A DNA stretch of 64,000 bases from Prochlorococcus marinus str. MIT 9302 (GTDB taxonomy: Bacteria > Cyanobacteriota > Cyanobacteriia > PCC-6307 > Cyanobiaceae), in the NCBI RefSeq assembly GCF_000759975.1, contig NZ_JNAM01000010.1, positions 1-64,000 of the forward strand, in the 5' to 3' direction. The notes below the pieces were generated by a model that was not told the DNA's origin, did no database searches, and saw only the letters and a list, made by a program, of their open reading frames with translations. Each line of letters starts with the position of its first letter. Position 1 is the stretch's first letter. This document shows, one piece after another, positions 36,304 through 45,527 of this stretch. The translations under genes were made by a program, and so were the position numbers.

Positions 36304-36759
36304 ATGTCTTTCAATAAAAATAAAGGAAAAAAAATTGGACTTTGGCCTTTAGTTGGAGTATTCTATGGACCAATTATTTTTTCGATTCTATTGGTATGTT
36401 TGCCAAAGATAGAATGGAAATATGTTTTTGAATCTAATAAAACTAAAGTTGCCCGTCATCATAAAAAAGCAGAAGATAATGGATTACCCGGCATACCTTA
36501 TTGGAGAAACTCAGGATCATCAGCAATTCTTTATTTAAATAGAGATGGAATCGCATATGCGATGTGTGGTCCTGATTTCTTTTGCTCAGAAGAATTGAAT
36601 GCAAAAAAAGGTATTCATTTTGTGCCTATTAGTGGTGTAGCTAGAAGAATCAATAGCAAAGTTATATTCGCAGAAGAGAGCTACTGGTGTGATAGCTATG
36701 ATATAAATCATGCAGGAAAATGTAGATCAGGTGGATGGGTGAATGTTTCAGAAAGATAA
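36304..36759 (+). CDS. membrane-anchored exported protein of unknown function
   Basis: The 151-residue protein has one helix near the N-terminus (GVFYGPIIFSILLVCLPKIE) and a mature domain with four cysteines (AMCGPDFFCS, YWCDSYDINHAGKC). It is probably anchored and periplasmic. It is divergent from the 355-residue exported protein with a 149-base gap; both are Cys-rich and may act together. No family recognised. Confidence 0.6.
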   Translation: MSFNKNKGKKIGLWPLVGVFYGPIIFSILLVCLPKIEWKYVFESNKTKVARHHKKAEDNGLPGIPYWRNSGSSAILYLNRDGIAYAMCGPDFFCSEELNAKKGIHFVPISGVARRINSKVIFAEESYWCDSYDINHAGKCRSGGWVNVSER

Positions 36760-36781
36760 AATTAATTAAAAGATTTTTTAA

Positions 36782-36940
36782 ATGAAGAACTTTCGAATAT
36801 CAGGTTTGGTAGATGATAAATACAGAATAAAAATTAATCTTTTGGCGATCTCTCCAGATCATGCTATTAAAGTTTTTAAGCAAAAATATCCTAAGGCAGA
36901 TGATATTTATGTAATACAGAACTTGTTCAAAAAATCTTGA
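36782..36940 (+). CDS. 52-residue alpha/beta protein
   Basis: ATG at 36782 opens MKNFRISGLVDDKYRIKINL, then LAISPDHAIKVFKQKYPKAD and VIQNLFKKS-TGA. The strand-helix-strand pattern suggests a small folded domain. It follows the membrane gene after 22 bases and is likely co-transcribed. Unknown function. Confidence 0.55.
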   Translation: MKNFRISGLVDDKYRIKINLLAISPDHAIKVFKQKYPKADDIYVIQNLFKKS

Positions 36941-37015
36941 ATTTTCATCTAAAAATTCTCTTTCGTTTTATACGTCGAATCACTTTGAATACCCCCCAGG
37001 GTTGAAAGTTATTAA

Positions 37016-37982
37016 TTAAAAACTTAATTGATAGTGACTGTATCTCATCAACATTTTTATATCTCTGTGTCCACTGCATGCGCTTATCTCCAAAGCATTC
37101 ATTCCTGAACTCCACATTCTGCTTATGGCTATATGCCTTAGATCATGAAATCTGAGAGTGTTAAGCTCTGCCCTTTTTCTAGCTTTATCAAATCCATTTC
37201 TTGCGGCTCCTTTTGTAATAGAGAGTACTTTGCCTTCTTTGCTTTCAAAACTTCTCAGTAGCTTTTTGGCATTTGATGGTAATGGAACAATACTTATTGA
37301 ATTTGAACCTCCTCTTGCGGCACATTCCTTTCTTTGAACATAGATTTTGTTTTTCTTTAAATCGATATTTCTCCATGCCAGGCTCAGAAGTTCGGAGCGG
37401 CGAAAGCCAGTTGCCAATGCAAGCTTTGTGAGTCTCAGATGATTTGGGTTGGACATCTGAGACAGTTCAAACAGGAGTCTTTGTTCGTCTTCATCAGTGA
37501 AAAAGGGTGCTCTTGCATCTCCTGTTCCTCTTACTCTCAGATGCCTTGCGGGGTTGCCTTGTATTTCTGCCCCTCTTTCATCTCTTGCCCAATCAATTAA
37601 TACACGTAAAATTCTCAGTTCTCTCATCACTGTATTTGGTTTTACCTTCAATAATCTTTCATCTCTCCAGACTGCAAAATGCTTTATCTGCAGATCACTT
37701 AGTGGAATATCTCCCAGCCAGCTTTCTGCCGTCACCCTAAGAGGATATTTTTCATTCTCCGCACTTCGGTGCAGCAGCAGCGGACCATTTAAATAGTCAT
37801 TGATTGCATCCCCTAGAGTGATGGGTATATTCGGAAAAACCTTTTTTGTTCTCTCTTCAACTGCATTTGCCCATGATTGGGCCAGATCTCTGGAAAGAAA
37901 AGTTCTTGACCTTGGGGCCTACATAATTCTTCCTTCTGATAAGGACCTGCCAGCCGCTACCGCTTCTTCTGATTGTTGCCAT
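37016..37982 (-). pseudogene. int: tyrosine-recombinase integrase, frameshifted
   Basis: The 5' part from ATG at 37982 reads MATIRRSGSGWQVLIRRKNY. After about residue 33 the homologous frame continues one base over (SSRDLAQSWANAVEERTKKV) and runs to the stop at 37016. One extra A:T pair in GGAAAG (37892-37897) explains the shift. The catalytic domain is otherwise whole: Arg in TGFRRSEL, FHDLRH with the HxxR pair, CSGH and the Tyr nucleophile in MLMRYSH. Repaired length would be about 321 residues. It lies 140 bases from tRNA-Thr, its likely target. Confidence 0.85.
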
Positions 37983-38122
37983 TTTGGTGTCATCGTTTGT
38001 GTGATGCACCTTCAGATATCTGCCTTTAAAACAGAAAAGTGGACCCGTAATCGGACATCCACTTCTGAATAATTTCTTTGTGCGATAGTGGTAATCACAC
38101 TGATACCACGCTATCCCGCGAG

Positions 38123-38194
<72 letters not shown>

Positions 38195-38204
38195 AATTTT
38201 AAAG

Positions 38205-38286
38205 TGGGCCGGGTTGGATTTGAACCAACGTAGGCAGAGCCAGCGGATTTACAGTCCGCCCCCTTTAACCACTCGGGCACCGACCC
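38205..38286 (-). tRNA. trnY: tRNA-Tyr(GUA)
   Basis: 82 bases on the minus strand with a long variable arm. The anticodon arm GGACTGTAAATCC has anticodon GTA. The acceptor pairs GGGTCGG with CCGGCCC; the T-loop is GGTTCAAATCC. It lies 10 bases upstream of tRNA-Thr in a two-tRNA unit. Confidence 0.95.
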
Positions 38287-38381
38287 CCACTATTTGAACT
38301 TATCAGTTAATGGTCACTTTGTGTGAAAATGTTTTGGTTTTTTTGCTTCTTTCTAGATAGCATTTAATAGAAAAGACTTTA

Positions 38382-38828
38382 TTGATGATGAATATACTAT
38401 TAATAAATGGACCAAATCTAAATCTTTTGGGTACTAGAGAACCTGAAATATATGGCAATAAAACATTGAGTGATATAGAGAAAGATTTAACTAAAGTTGC
38501 CCACGAAAAGAGTATTAATCTTGAATGTTTTCAAAGTAATCACGAAGGTGAAATAGTAGATAAAATTCAGGAGTCTGTAAAAAGTATCCAAGGTATTCTT
38601 ATAAATGCTGGCGCTTTCACTCATACCTCTATTTCAATTAGAGATGCTTTAATTGGATCAAAAATTCCATTTGTAGAATTACATATTTCAAATATCTTTA
38701 GTAGAGAAGAATTTCGTAAAGAATCTTTTCTTACAGATAAAGCTATAGGAATAATCAGTGGATTCGGAATATCAAGTTATTCCTTAGCTCTTGAAGGAAT
38801 CATTGGATATTTAAGTAGTAAAGATTAA
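38382..38828 (+). CDS. aroQ: 3-dehydroquinate dehydratase, type II
   Basis: The 148-residue protein has the type II signature [20 protein letters not shown] at the N-terminus with its active-site Tyr, the [10 protein letters not shown] segment and the [11 protein letters not shown]-like [13 protein letters not shown] loop. It converts 3-dehydroquinate to 3-dehydroshikimate in the shikimate pathway. Two ATGs are adjacent at the start. Its stop touches the miaE ATG (TAAATG). Confidence 0.96.
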   Translation: MMMNILLINGPNLNLLGTREPEIYGNKTLSDIEKDLTKVAHEKSINLECFQSNHEGEIVDKIQESVKSIQGILINAGAFTHTSISIRDALIGSKIPFVELHISNIFSREEFRKESFLTDKAIGIISGFGISSYSLALEGIIGYLSSKD

Positions 38829-39437
38829 ATGCTAGTCGATTTTAAAAGGCCTTCTTCTCATATTAAATATTTATCCTCATTAACCTCAGATGAGTGGATC
38901 AAACTCGCATTATCTAATCCAATAGATATTCTTATTGACCATGCTCATTGTGAAAGAAAAGCAGCAGGAGTGGCTATTCAATTGATGTTCAGATATCCAT
39001 CAGAACCAAATCTTGCAGAAGTTCTAAGTCCAATAGCGAGAGAGGAATTAGAGCATTTTGAAAAAATACTTTATTTTTTAAAGGATCTTGGACATTCTCT
39101 TGAGTCCTTAAAACCGCCTCCATATGGAGCTGAATTGTCCAAGAATATAAGAAAGGAAGAGCCAGATAGAATGCTTGATAGTTTCTTAATCGCAGGACTT
39201 ATTGAAGCAAGAAGTCATGAAAGATTAAGCTTACTTGCTCTTAATTCTAGAGAAGAATCTTTTAAAATTCTTTATGAATCTTTGCTTGAGAGTGAGGCAA
39301 GGCACTTTGGAATTTATTGGAAACTAGCGCAAACTAAATTCTCTAAAAATAAAACTTTCAAAAGGCTAGAAGAATTGTCTCAAATTGAGTCAGAAATTCT
39401 TTCTGAGACTTGTATGATGCCAAGGGTCCACAGCTAA
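38829..39437 (+). CDS. miaE: MiaE-like tRNA hydroxylase (diiron)
   Basis: The 202-residue ferritin-like protein has metal-ligand motifs DHAHCERKAAG, REELEHFEK and the later IEARSHERL and ESEARHFG. MiaE hydroxylates the ms2io6A37 base of tRNA using a diiron centre and O2. Sits between aroQ and cobI with no spacing at the left. Confidence 0.9.
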   Translation: MLVDFKRPSSHIKYLSSLTSDEWIKLALSNPIDILIDHAHCERKAAGVAIQLMFRYPSEPNLAEVLSPIAREELEHFEKILYFLKDLGHSLESLKPPPYGAELSKNIRKEEPDRMLDSFLIAGLIEARSHERLSLLALNSREESFKILYESLLESEARHFGIYWKLAQTKFSKNKTFKRLEELSQIESEILSETCMMPRVHS

Positions 39438-39454
39438 AAATAATAAATTTAAGA

Positions 39455-40210
39455 ATGTTAATAAAAAAAATTTTGACAGTATTTAAAGATTACAAAAGTG
39501 ATTCGGCATCATTTAGTATCGTTGGTGTTGGCCCTGGAGATCCATCGCTTTTGACAATTGCTGCTGTGGATGCAATAAAAAAAGCGAAAGTTATAGTTTT
39601 TCCAATATCAGATGATAATAAAAAGAGTTTCGCTGCAGAAATAGTCAAGAAATACACCAAATTTAAAAAAAATATACCTATCATCTTTCCAATGGCTAGG
39701 AAGGATTTTGATCCTGATGAAATATGGTCTAACGCAGTAGAAAAAATTGTGAAATTTATAAAAAATGGTGAATCAGTTGTTTTACTTTGTCTAGGAGATA
39801 CCTCAATATTTGCAAGTTCTTCTAATATTTTGAGGATAATAAAGCATAATTATCCAGAAATCATTACCAAAACCATACCTGGTATTTCTTCTCTATCAGC
39901 AACAGCAGCTTTGAATGATTTTGATTTAGTTAAAAAAGGTGAGACTTTAATAATCAAAGAGTGCCCCTCTTCCAATTCAGAATTAGCATCCTTAATTAGG
40001 GACAGTAGAGAAAATAAAACGGTCTTGGCCATTATGAAAATTGGGAAACGATGGAATTTAGTTAGGGAAACTTTAAAAAAAGAGGATATTTTCAAAAAAT
40101 CATTAATTGCTTTGAGTGTTGGTACGCCTGATCAAATTATTCAATATGCATCCCAATATAATAAGGACGTTATGCCTTATTTTTCTTTGATTTTGATAAG
40201 GTTCGATTAA
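39455..40210 (+). CDS. cobI: precorrin-2 C20-methyltransferase
   Basis: About 251 residues from ATG at 39455; a start at 39410 would overlap miaE by 28 bases. The N-terminal IVGVGPGDPSLLTIAAVDAI is the SAM-dependent tetrapyrrole methylase motif, followed by VVLLCLGDTSIFASS and TIPGISSLSATAA. It methylates precorrin-2 at C20 in cobalamin synthesis. Its last base overlaps the next gene's ATG. Confidence 0.9.
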   Translation: MLIKKILTVFKDYKSDSASFSIVGVGPGDPSLLTIAAVDAIKKAKVIVFPISDDNKKSFAAEIVKKYTKFKKNIPIIFPMARKDFDPDEIWSNAVEKIVKFIKNGESVVLLCLGDTSIFASSSNILRIIKHNYPEIITKTIPGISSLSATAALNDFDLVKKGETLIIKECPSSNSELASLIRDSRENKTVLAIMKIGKRWNLVRETLKKEDIFKKSLIALSVGTPDQIIQYASQYNKDVMPYFSLILIRFD

Positions 40211-40695
40211 TGCATAAAAGAGAAAAATTCGTTGATAATCAATTTACATGGCCAATATGTAAAAAACTATTATTTCTTATTCTTGAAGATAAGGTTAGTG
40301 ATTTATTTGTTTGCGAATTGGTTTGGGAAAGACTTTTTTATACTAAAGAACTACCTGTAAATGATTCGGTCCCTAGTGCATTAACTCCTACTTATTGGTC
40401 AGAAAAATTTGTAAAAGCTCCTCAAATCATTTCAGAGCGAATAGCATCAGTACATTTGACTAGATCCATTCCAAAGGAACATAAGCAGGGACTGAAAAAT
40501 TTTCTTAATTTTAAAGGTTATAAGATTAACGAACTCTATCCAAGAAGAACTAGAAGAGCGACCGCTGTAAATTGGTTGATTTATTGGGCTATAGAGAATA
40601 ATTGTTTTTCAAATGATAATGATGTTATTCCAAGCCCCAGTTCACCGCCGATTAACCCAGCAAAAGGACATTTTGGCGATCCAGAAATCAAATAA
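40210..40695 (+). CDS. DUF1823-type cyanobacterial protein
   Basis: The 161-residue protein has the family pattern VHLTRSIPKEHKQGLKNFL, FKGYKINELYPRRTRRATAV and NWLIYWA. Restricted to cyanobacteria as far as I know; function unknown. The very basic RRTRRAT segment might bind nucleic acid. One-base overlap with cobI and close spacing to der suggest one operon. Confidence 0.8.
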   Translation: MHKREKFVDNQFTWPICKKLLFLILEDKVSDLFVCELVWERLFYTKELPVNDSVPSALTPTYWSEKFVKAPQIISERIASVHLTRSIPKEHKQGLKNFLNFKGYKINELYPRRTRRATAVNWLIYWAIENNCFSNDNDVIPSPSSPPINPAKGHFGDPEIK

Positions 40696-40769
40696 ATTTT
40701 TTTGAGTAAGGTAAATGATTCTATTAAAGGTATAGTTGTAATGGATACTACTTTCTTTGGATAGAAGAA

Positions 40770-42143
40770 TTGATTCTCCCCACAATAGCAATTATCGGAA
40801 GACCTAACGTTGGGAAATCTACCTTGGTGAATCGTCTTTGCCAAAGTAATGATGCAATAGTATTTGATAAACCTGGTGTTACAAGAGATAGAACTTATCA
40901 AAATGCGTCATGGGGAGGTAAAGAATTTCAAATAGTTGATACTGGAGGTTTAGTTTTTGATGATGATAGTGAATTTCTCCCAGAGATAAGAACACAAGTT
41001 TTCCTAGCTCTAGAAGAGGCTGCACTCGCTTTACTTGTAGTAGATGGAAACCAAGGTGTTACTGATGGTGATTTATCAATAGCAAAATGGCTAAGAAGCT
41101 CAAGCTGTAAAACAATTGTGGCTGTTAATAAATGTGAATCGACTACTCTTGGAATCTCTTTAGCTTCAGAGTTCTGGAAATTAGGATTGGGCGAACCTTA
41201 CCCTGTTTCGGCTATTCATGGTTCAGGAACTGGCGATCTTTTAGATCTAGTTATTGGCGAACTTCCTGAAAATAATATTCAGAATGAAGAAGAAAAGATA
41301 ATGATGTCAATTATTGGTAGGCCAAATGTTGGTAAATCTAGTTTGTTAAATTCAATGTCTGGAGAAAAAAGAGCAATAGTTAGTGATATCAGTGGTACGA
41401 CAACTGATTCAATAGATATGCTTATTAAGAAAGGTGATAATCAATGGAAAATAGTTGATACTGCAGGTATTAGAAGAAAGAAAAATGTTAAATACGGCAC
41501 AGAATTCTTTGGTATTAATAGGGCTTTCAAATCTATTGATAGAAGTGATGTTTGTGTGTTAGTAATAGATGCTATAGATGGAGTAACTGATCAAGACCAG
41601 AAGTTGGCAGGGCGAATAGAAGAACAAGGCAGGGCTTGTATAATTGTCGTTAATAAATGGGATCTTGTAGAAAAAAATAGTTCAACAATTTATCAAGTAG
41701 AAAAAGAACTTAGATCTAAACTTTATTTTTTACACTGGTCAAAAATGATTTTTATATCTGCCCTAACTGGTCAAAGAGTTGATAATATTTTTGAGCATGC
41801 TCTTAATGCTGTGAATCAACATAGAAGAAGAGTTACAACATCTGTAGTTAATGAAGTGCTTAAAGAATCTATTAGTTGGAAAAGTCCTCCAACTAAAAGA
41901 AGCGGCAAGCAAGGTAGGCTTTATTACGGTACTCAAGTGAAAAATAAACCTCCTACTTTTACTCTTTTTGTAAATGACCCTAAATTATTTGGAATAACTT
42001 ATAGAAGATATATTGAAAAACAAATTAGATTAAATTTAGGCTTTGAAGGCACACCTCTAATTTTACTATGGAGAGGGAAACAACAAAGAGCATTAAATAA
42101 AGAAGTAGAAAAGGAAAATATTGAGTTAATTCAAAAAGATTAA
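40770..42143 (+). CDS. der: ribosome-assembly GTPase Der (EngA)
   Basis: The 457-residue protein starts at TTG and has two tandem GTPase domains, each with [10 protein letters not shown] (about residues 9-17 and 180-188), DTGG or DTAG switch II, and NKCE/NKWD. A C-terminal KH-like domain follows. Der acts in 50S ribosome maturation. It overlaps ecfT by one base (TAATG). Confidence 0.97.
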   Translation: MILPTIAIIGRPNVGKSTLVNRLCQSNDAIVFDKPGVTRDRTYQNASWGGKEFQIVDTGGLVFDDDSEFLPEIRTQVFLALEEAALALLVVDGNQGVTDGDLSIAKWLRSSSCKTIVAVNKCESTTLGISLASEFWKLGLGEPYPVSAIHGSGTGDLLDLVIGELPENNIQNEEEKIMMSIIGRPNVGKSSLLNSMSGEKRAIVSDISGTTTDSIDMLIKKGDNQWKIVDTAGIRRKKNVKYGTEFFGINRAFKSIDRSDVCVLVIDAIDGVTDQDQKLAGRIEEQGRACIIVVNKWDLVEKNSSTIYQVEKELRSKLYFLHWSKMIFISALTGQRVDNIFEHALNAVNQHRRRVTTSVVNEVLKESISWKSPPTKRSGKQGRLYYGTQVKNKPPTFTLFVNDPKLFGITYRRYIEKQIRLNLGFEGTPLILLWRGKQQRALNKEVEKENIELIQKD

Positions 42144-43057
42144 TGAATTTATTAACCAAATTTTCAGTTGGTCAATACGTTTATGGTAATAGAAGTTGGC
42201 TAAGAATTATAGATAGTAGATTAAAAATAATTATAGTAATGATATTTTTAATCACTCCAATTTGGGCAGGTCCAATATGGAGATTGAGTTTAGTGGTTTG
42301 TTTACTATTAATTACTTTTTTAAGTTTATTGCCATTTAGAATATGGTGGCGATCATTATTTTTCCTATCATGTTTATCGTTATTAATTGGATGTATATCA
42401 ATATTTGCTTCTTCTGATATTCTCTCTCTTGATGGCTACTTAAGAAATCCCAACGAGTTACAAGTAGTCTTGGAAAATTATAAAAAATGGAATATTTTAC
42501 AAATTCCTTCCCAGAGCATATGGTTTATAAATTTTGGTCCTTATAACTTATCAAGAAAAGCTCTTGAACTAGGAATTAAAACCTCTACTTTGATATTTAC
42601 TGTCATTCAAAGTGTTAATTTGATGCTTTTAACTACATTACAAGAAGACATTGTATGGGGATTAAGTTGGTTTCTTGATCCATTAAGAAAAATTGGGTTG
42701 CCAATTAGTAAGTGGCTTTTTCAATTATTGATCGCATTACGTTTTATTCCTTTAGTACAAGAAGAATTTCAAAATATAATTACATCAGTTTCAGTTAGAT
42801 CAATAAATTTTAGAAATTTAGGATTAAAGAAATCCTTTAATGTTTTATTAATTTTAGTGGAGAGGTTTTTTCAGAATATATTTCTGAGAATTGATCAAGG
42901 AGCAGAATCATTGCTCTCTAAGAAAAAAATTAATATAAAAACCAATAGATTTAAAACTTTTTATCCTTCAACATCTCTTAATGTAATTGTTAATACATTA
43001 TCGATTTGTTTTATTTGCATAGCAATTTTTCTTAGAAAACTGTATGGTGCATTATAA
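42143..43057 (+). CDS. ecfT: ECF transporter transmembrane component (EcfT/CbiQ-like)
   Basis: The 304-residue membrane protein has about five to six helices (VMIFLITPIWAGPIW; LLITFLSLLPFRIWW). The cytoplasmic coupling region is LRFIPLVQEEFQNIITSVSV, followed by RSINF and later AESLLSKKK in the place of the Ala-Arg-Gly motifs. EcfT couples an ATPase to a vitamin-binding S component. No ATPase or S gene is adjacent, as is usual for shared ECF modules in cyanobacteria. Confidence 0.82.
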   Translation: MNLLTKFSVGQYVYGNRSWLRIIDSRLKIIIVMIFLITPIWAGPIWRLSLVVCLLLITFLSLLPFRIWWRSLFFLSCLSLLIGCISIFASSDILSLDGYLRNPNELQVVLENYKKWNILQIPSQSIWFINFGPYNLSRKALELGIKTSTLIFTVIQSVNLMLLTTLQEDIVWGLSWFLDPLRKIGLPISKWLFQLLIALRFIPLVQEEFQNIITSVSVRSINFRNLGLKKSFNVLLILVERFFQNIFLRIDQGAESLLSKKKINIKTNRFKTFYPSTSLNVIVNTLSICFICIAIFLRKLYGAL

Positions 43058-43075
43058 ATAACACAATATTTTAGT

Positions 43076-43342
43076 TTGAGTTCCGAGCGTTATTTAAACC
43101 ATCCAACATTTGGAATGTTGTACCAAGTATCTCCGGGCAACGATGGGAGAGATATCTATGCGACTTTATACGCTCAAAAAATGTTTTTTTTGGTGGAAAT
43201 TAGACAGAGAGAAGTTTTTTTTGAAGTAATACCTTATTTAGATGCTCGTAATCAGGCAGAATTAAACCTTCAAAGAGCTAGAAGAGCAGGATCTGAAGAT
43301 CTACCTAAATGGGAGAATTTATTTACACAAACTTTTTTATAA
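43076..43342 (+). CDS. pipX: PII-interacting protein PipX
   Basis: The 88-residue protein starts at TTG and has ERYLNHPTFGMLYQVSP, ATLYAQKMFFLVEI, then a two-helix C-terminus (LNLQRARRAGSEDLPKW). PipX shuttles between PII and NtcA as coactivator of nitrogen genes. The TLYAQ-FFLV Tudor-like core is typical. It lies 4 bases from yggS, an association well conserved in cyanobacteria. Confidence 0.93.
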   Translation: MSSERYLNHPTFGMLYQVSPGNDGRDIYATLYAQKMFFLVEIRQREVFFEVIPYLDARNQAELNLQRARRAGSEDLPKWENLFTQTFL

Positions 43343-43345
43343 AAG

Positions 43346-43981
43346 GTGAATCCTTCAAATTATTTAAAAATAAAAAATAAAATCCCATCAAATGTAAATA
43401 TTCTTGCCGTAAGCAAAGGATTTGAAAGTCAAGAAATCATGACTATTCAAAATATAGGCCAAAATGATTTTGGTGAGAGTAAGTTTCAAGAGGCTTTTGA
43501 GAAGCAATTAATCCTGAAAAACCTTAAAAAAATAAAATGGCACTTTATTGGACGAATACAAAGTAATAAGGTAAGAAAGATAGTGCAAAATTTTGAATAT
43601 ATTCATTCTGTAGATTCATTTGAAAAGTTGAAAAAGATTTCAGATATCTCATATCAAGAGAAGAAAAATCCATTGATAATGTTGCAGGTTAAGTTGAGTG
43701 ATGATCCTACTAAAGGAGGATTTAATCCAGAACTTTTAATATTGAAATGGAAAGAAATTAAAGAATTGAAAAATATCACATTAACAGGTTTGATGACTAT
43801 TAATCCTAAAGGACTTAGCTCCAAAGAAAATATAGAATTGTTTAAAAAATGTCGCTCCCTAGCTGATTCACTCCACCTTCCAGATTGTTCAATGGGAATG
43901 TCAGGGGATTGGGAAGAAGCTATTGATGCTGGTTCAACTTGGTTAAGGTTAGGATCATTAATTTTTGGTGATAGATCCTAA
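43346..43981 (+). CDS. yggS: PLP-homeostasis protein YggS (PLPBP)
   Basis: The 211-residue protein starts at GTG. It has an alanine racemase-like barrel, with the PLP lysine in ILAVSKG and conserved GESKFQEA, WHFIGRIQSNK and the phosphate site MGMSGDWEEAI. It keeps pyridoxal phosphate balance and, in cyanobacteria, works with PipX. Confidence 0.93.
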   Translation: MNPSNYLKIKNKIPSNVNILAVSKGFESQEIMTIQNIGQNDFGESKFQEAFEKQLILKNLKKIKWHFIGRIQSNKVRKIVQNFEYIHSVDSFEKLKKISDISYQEKKNPLIMLQVKLSDDPTKGGFNPELLILKWKEIKELKNITLTGLMTINPKGLSSKENIELFKKCRSLADSLHLPDCSMGMSGDWEEAIDAGSTWLRLGSLIFGDRS

Positions 43982-44131
43982 TTAGTAATTTTTTTATAAA
44001 AATCTTATTTATAAACTTGCAGTAAAGTACAACTAACGTTATTTAAGTATAGGTAGTTTATTCATTTTAAAAATGAATCTATTACTTAAGGTTCTTAAAC
44101 CTTAGTAATCAATTTCAAGAGGATTTAAAAG

Positions 44132-44707
44132 GTGTCACTTATTTCTAGATTAAAGGCAGTTGTTGCAGGGGATGAGTATCTCGATGATGATTTTGATGAG
44201 TTGGATTATGCCTCAGAGGATGAATTAAATGATATTCGTGACTTTAAACAAAATCAGAGAAATTCAAATGCCCTTGCAAATTCAAATCCATTTGATTTCA
44301 TGAATAACAACAGATCATCAAAAGTAGTTGGAATGCCTGGGATCTCAAATTCATCTTCAGAAGTAAGCTTAATGGAACCAAGAAGCTTCGATGAGATGCC
44401 TCAAGCTATACAAGCATTAAGAGAGAGAAAAACTGTAATTCTTAATTTAACTATGATGGATCCTGACCAGGCTCAAAGAGCGGTAGATTTTGTAGCTGGG
44501 GGAACATATGCAATTGATGGACATCAAGAGAGAGTGGGTGAAAGTATTTTTCTTTTTGCCCCAAGTTGTGTAAATGTAACTAGCACTTCTCCAGAAGATG
44601 CTACTCCTTCAAATTTGTCTACAAAGAATACACCTCAATATACTTTGGAAAATAATGCTGCTCCAGAACCAGCATGGGGTGATTCTAAATTAAGTGCTTT
44701 TTCATGA
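44132..44707 (+). CDS. sepF: cell-division protein SepF (Ycf/Cdv2)
   Basis: The 191-residue protein starts at GTG. It has an N-terminal amphipathic membrane helix ([18 protein letters not shown]), an acidic linker and the SepF core ([53 protein letters not shown]). It anchors FtsZ to the membrane. It precedes proC by 7 bases. Confidence 0.94.
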   Translation: MSLISRLKAVVAGDEYLDDDFDELDYASEDELNDIRDFKQNQRNSNALANSNPFDFMNNNRSSKVVGMPGISNSSSEVSLMEPRSFDEMPQAIQALRERKTVILNLTMMDPDQAQRAVDFVAGGTYAIDGHQERVGESIFLFAPSCVNVTSTSPEDATPSNLSTKNTPQYTLENNAAPEPAWGDSKLSAFS

Positions 44708-44714
44708 TTAATCT

Positions 44715-45527
44715 GTGACTGATACAATTGCGATTATTGGTTTTGGAAATATTGCAAAAGCTATTATTACGCCTTTATTAGATAAGAAATTATTACAGCC
44801 AGAGAATGTTTATTGTATTGTAAATTCAGAAAAAAGTTTAGAAAATATAAAAAAAAATTATAAATATAATATTAATATTTATAAATCAGGTTCGAAAGAT
44901 TCAAAAATAATTTGGGATTGTCAATTTAAACTTCTTTCGATAAAACCTCAACATCTTCAAAATATAACTGAGGGCGAAAACATAAAAAATAAGGATAATT
45001 TATTAATATCAATTCTTGCAGGAGTTTCAATAAATAGGCTTACTCAAAAGTTCCCTAACCATAAATGTGTGAGGGCTGTTACAAATATCCCAATAACTGT
45101 TGGAAAGGGTTTAACGGGAATTGCTTGGGATGAAAATCTTACAGAAGATCAAAAAAAATTTACAAAAAAATTATTTGAAAATACCAGTAAGATTTATGAA
45201 TTTTCTGAATATTATCTTGATATATTTTTAGCTTTAACTTCATCAGCGCCTGCAATTATCGCTTTAATTATAGAATCATTAAGTGATGGTGGGTTGAGTG
45301 GTGGATTACCAAAAATACTTTCAGAAGAACTTGTAATAGAGATGATGCTAGGGACCATAAGTTTAATAAAAGAAAACAAAATTACTACTTCAGAGCTTAA
45401 AAATTTAGTAACCTCTCCCGGTGGAACAACTATTTCTGCTTTACGGGTTTTAGAAAAAAAGAGCGTAAGGTCAGCATTAATTGAATCAATAGTTTCAGCT
45501 AGTAATCGAAGTAAAGAGTTTAGTTAG
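44715..45527 (+). CDS. proC: pyrroline-5-carboxylate reductase
   Basis: The 270-residue protein starts at GTG. It has an NADP-binding IAIIGFGNIAKAIITPL motif and the C-terminal signature LKNLVTSPGGTTISALRVLE. It makes proline from P5C. It is convergent with the glycosyltransferase gene, overlapping its stop by 4 bases. Confidence 0.95.
   Translation: MTDTIAIIGFGNIAKAIITPLLDKKLLQPENVYCIVNSEKSLENIKKNYKYNINIYKSGSKDSKIIWDCQFKLLSIKPQHLQNITEGENIKNKDNLLISILAGVSINRLTQKFPNHKCVRAVTNIPITVGKGLTGIAWDENLTEDQKKFTKKLFENTSKIYEFSEYYLDIFLALTSSAPAIIALIIESLSDGGLSGGLPKILSEELVIEMMLGTISLIKENKITTSELKNLVTSPGGTTISALRVLEKKSVRSALIESIVSASNRSKEFS

Noticed and set aside
37497-38072. + strand ORFs of 77-99 codons opposite the integrase
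   Set aside because: They are antisense shadows; the minus strand reads as recombinase through the whole stretch after one base correction.
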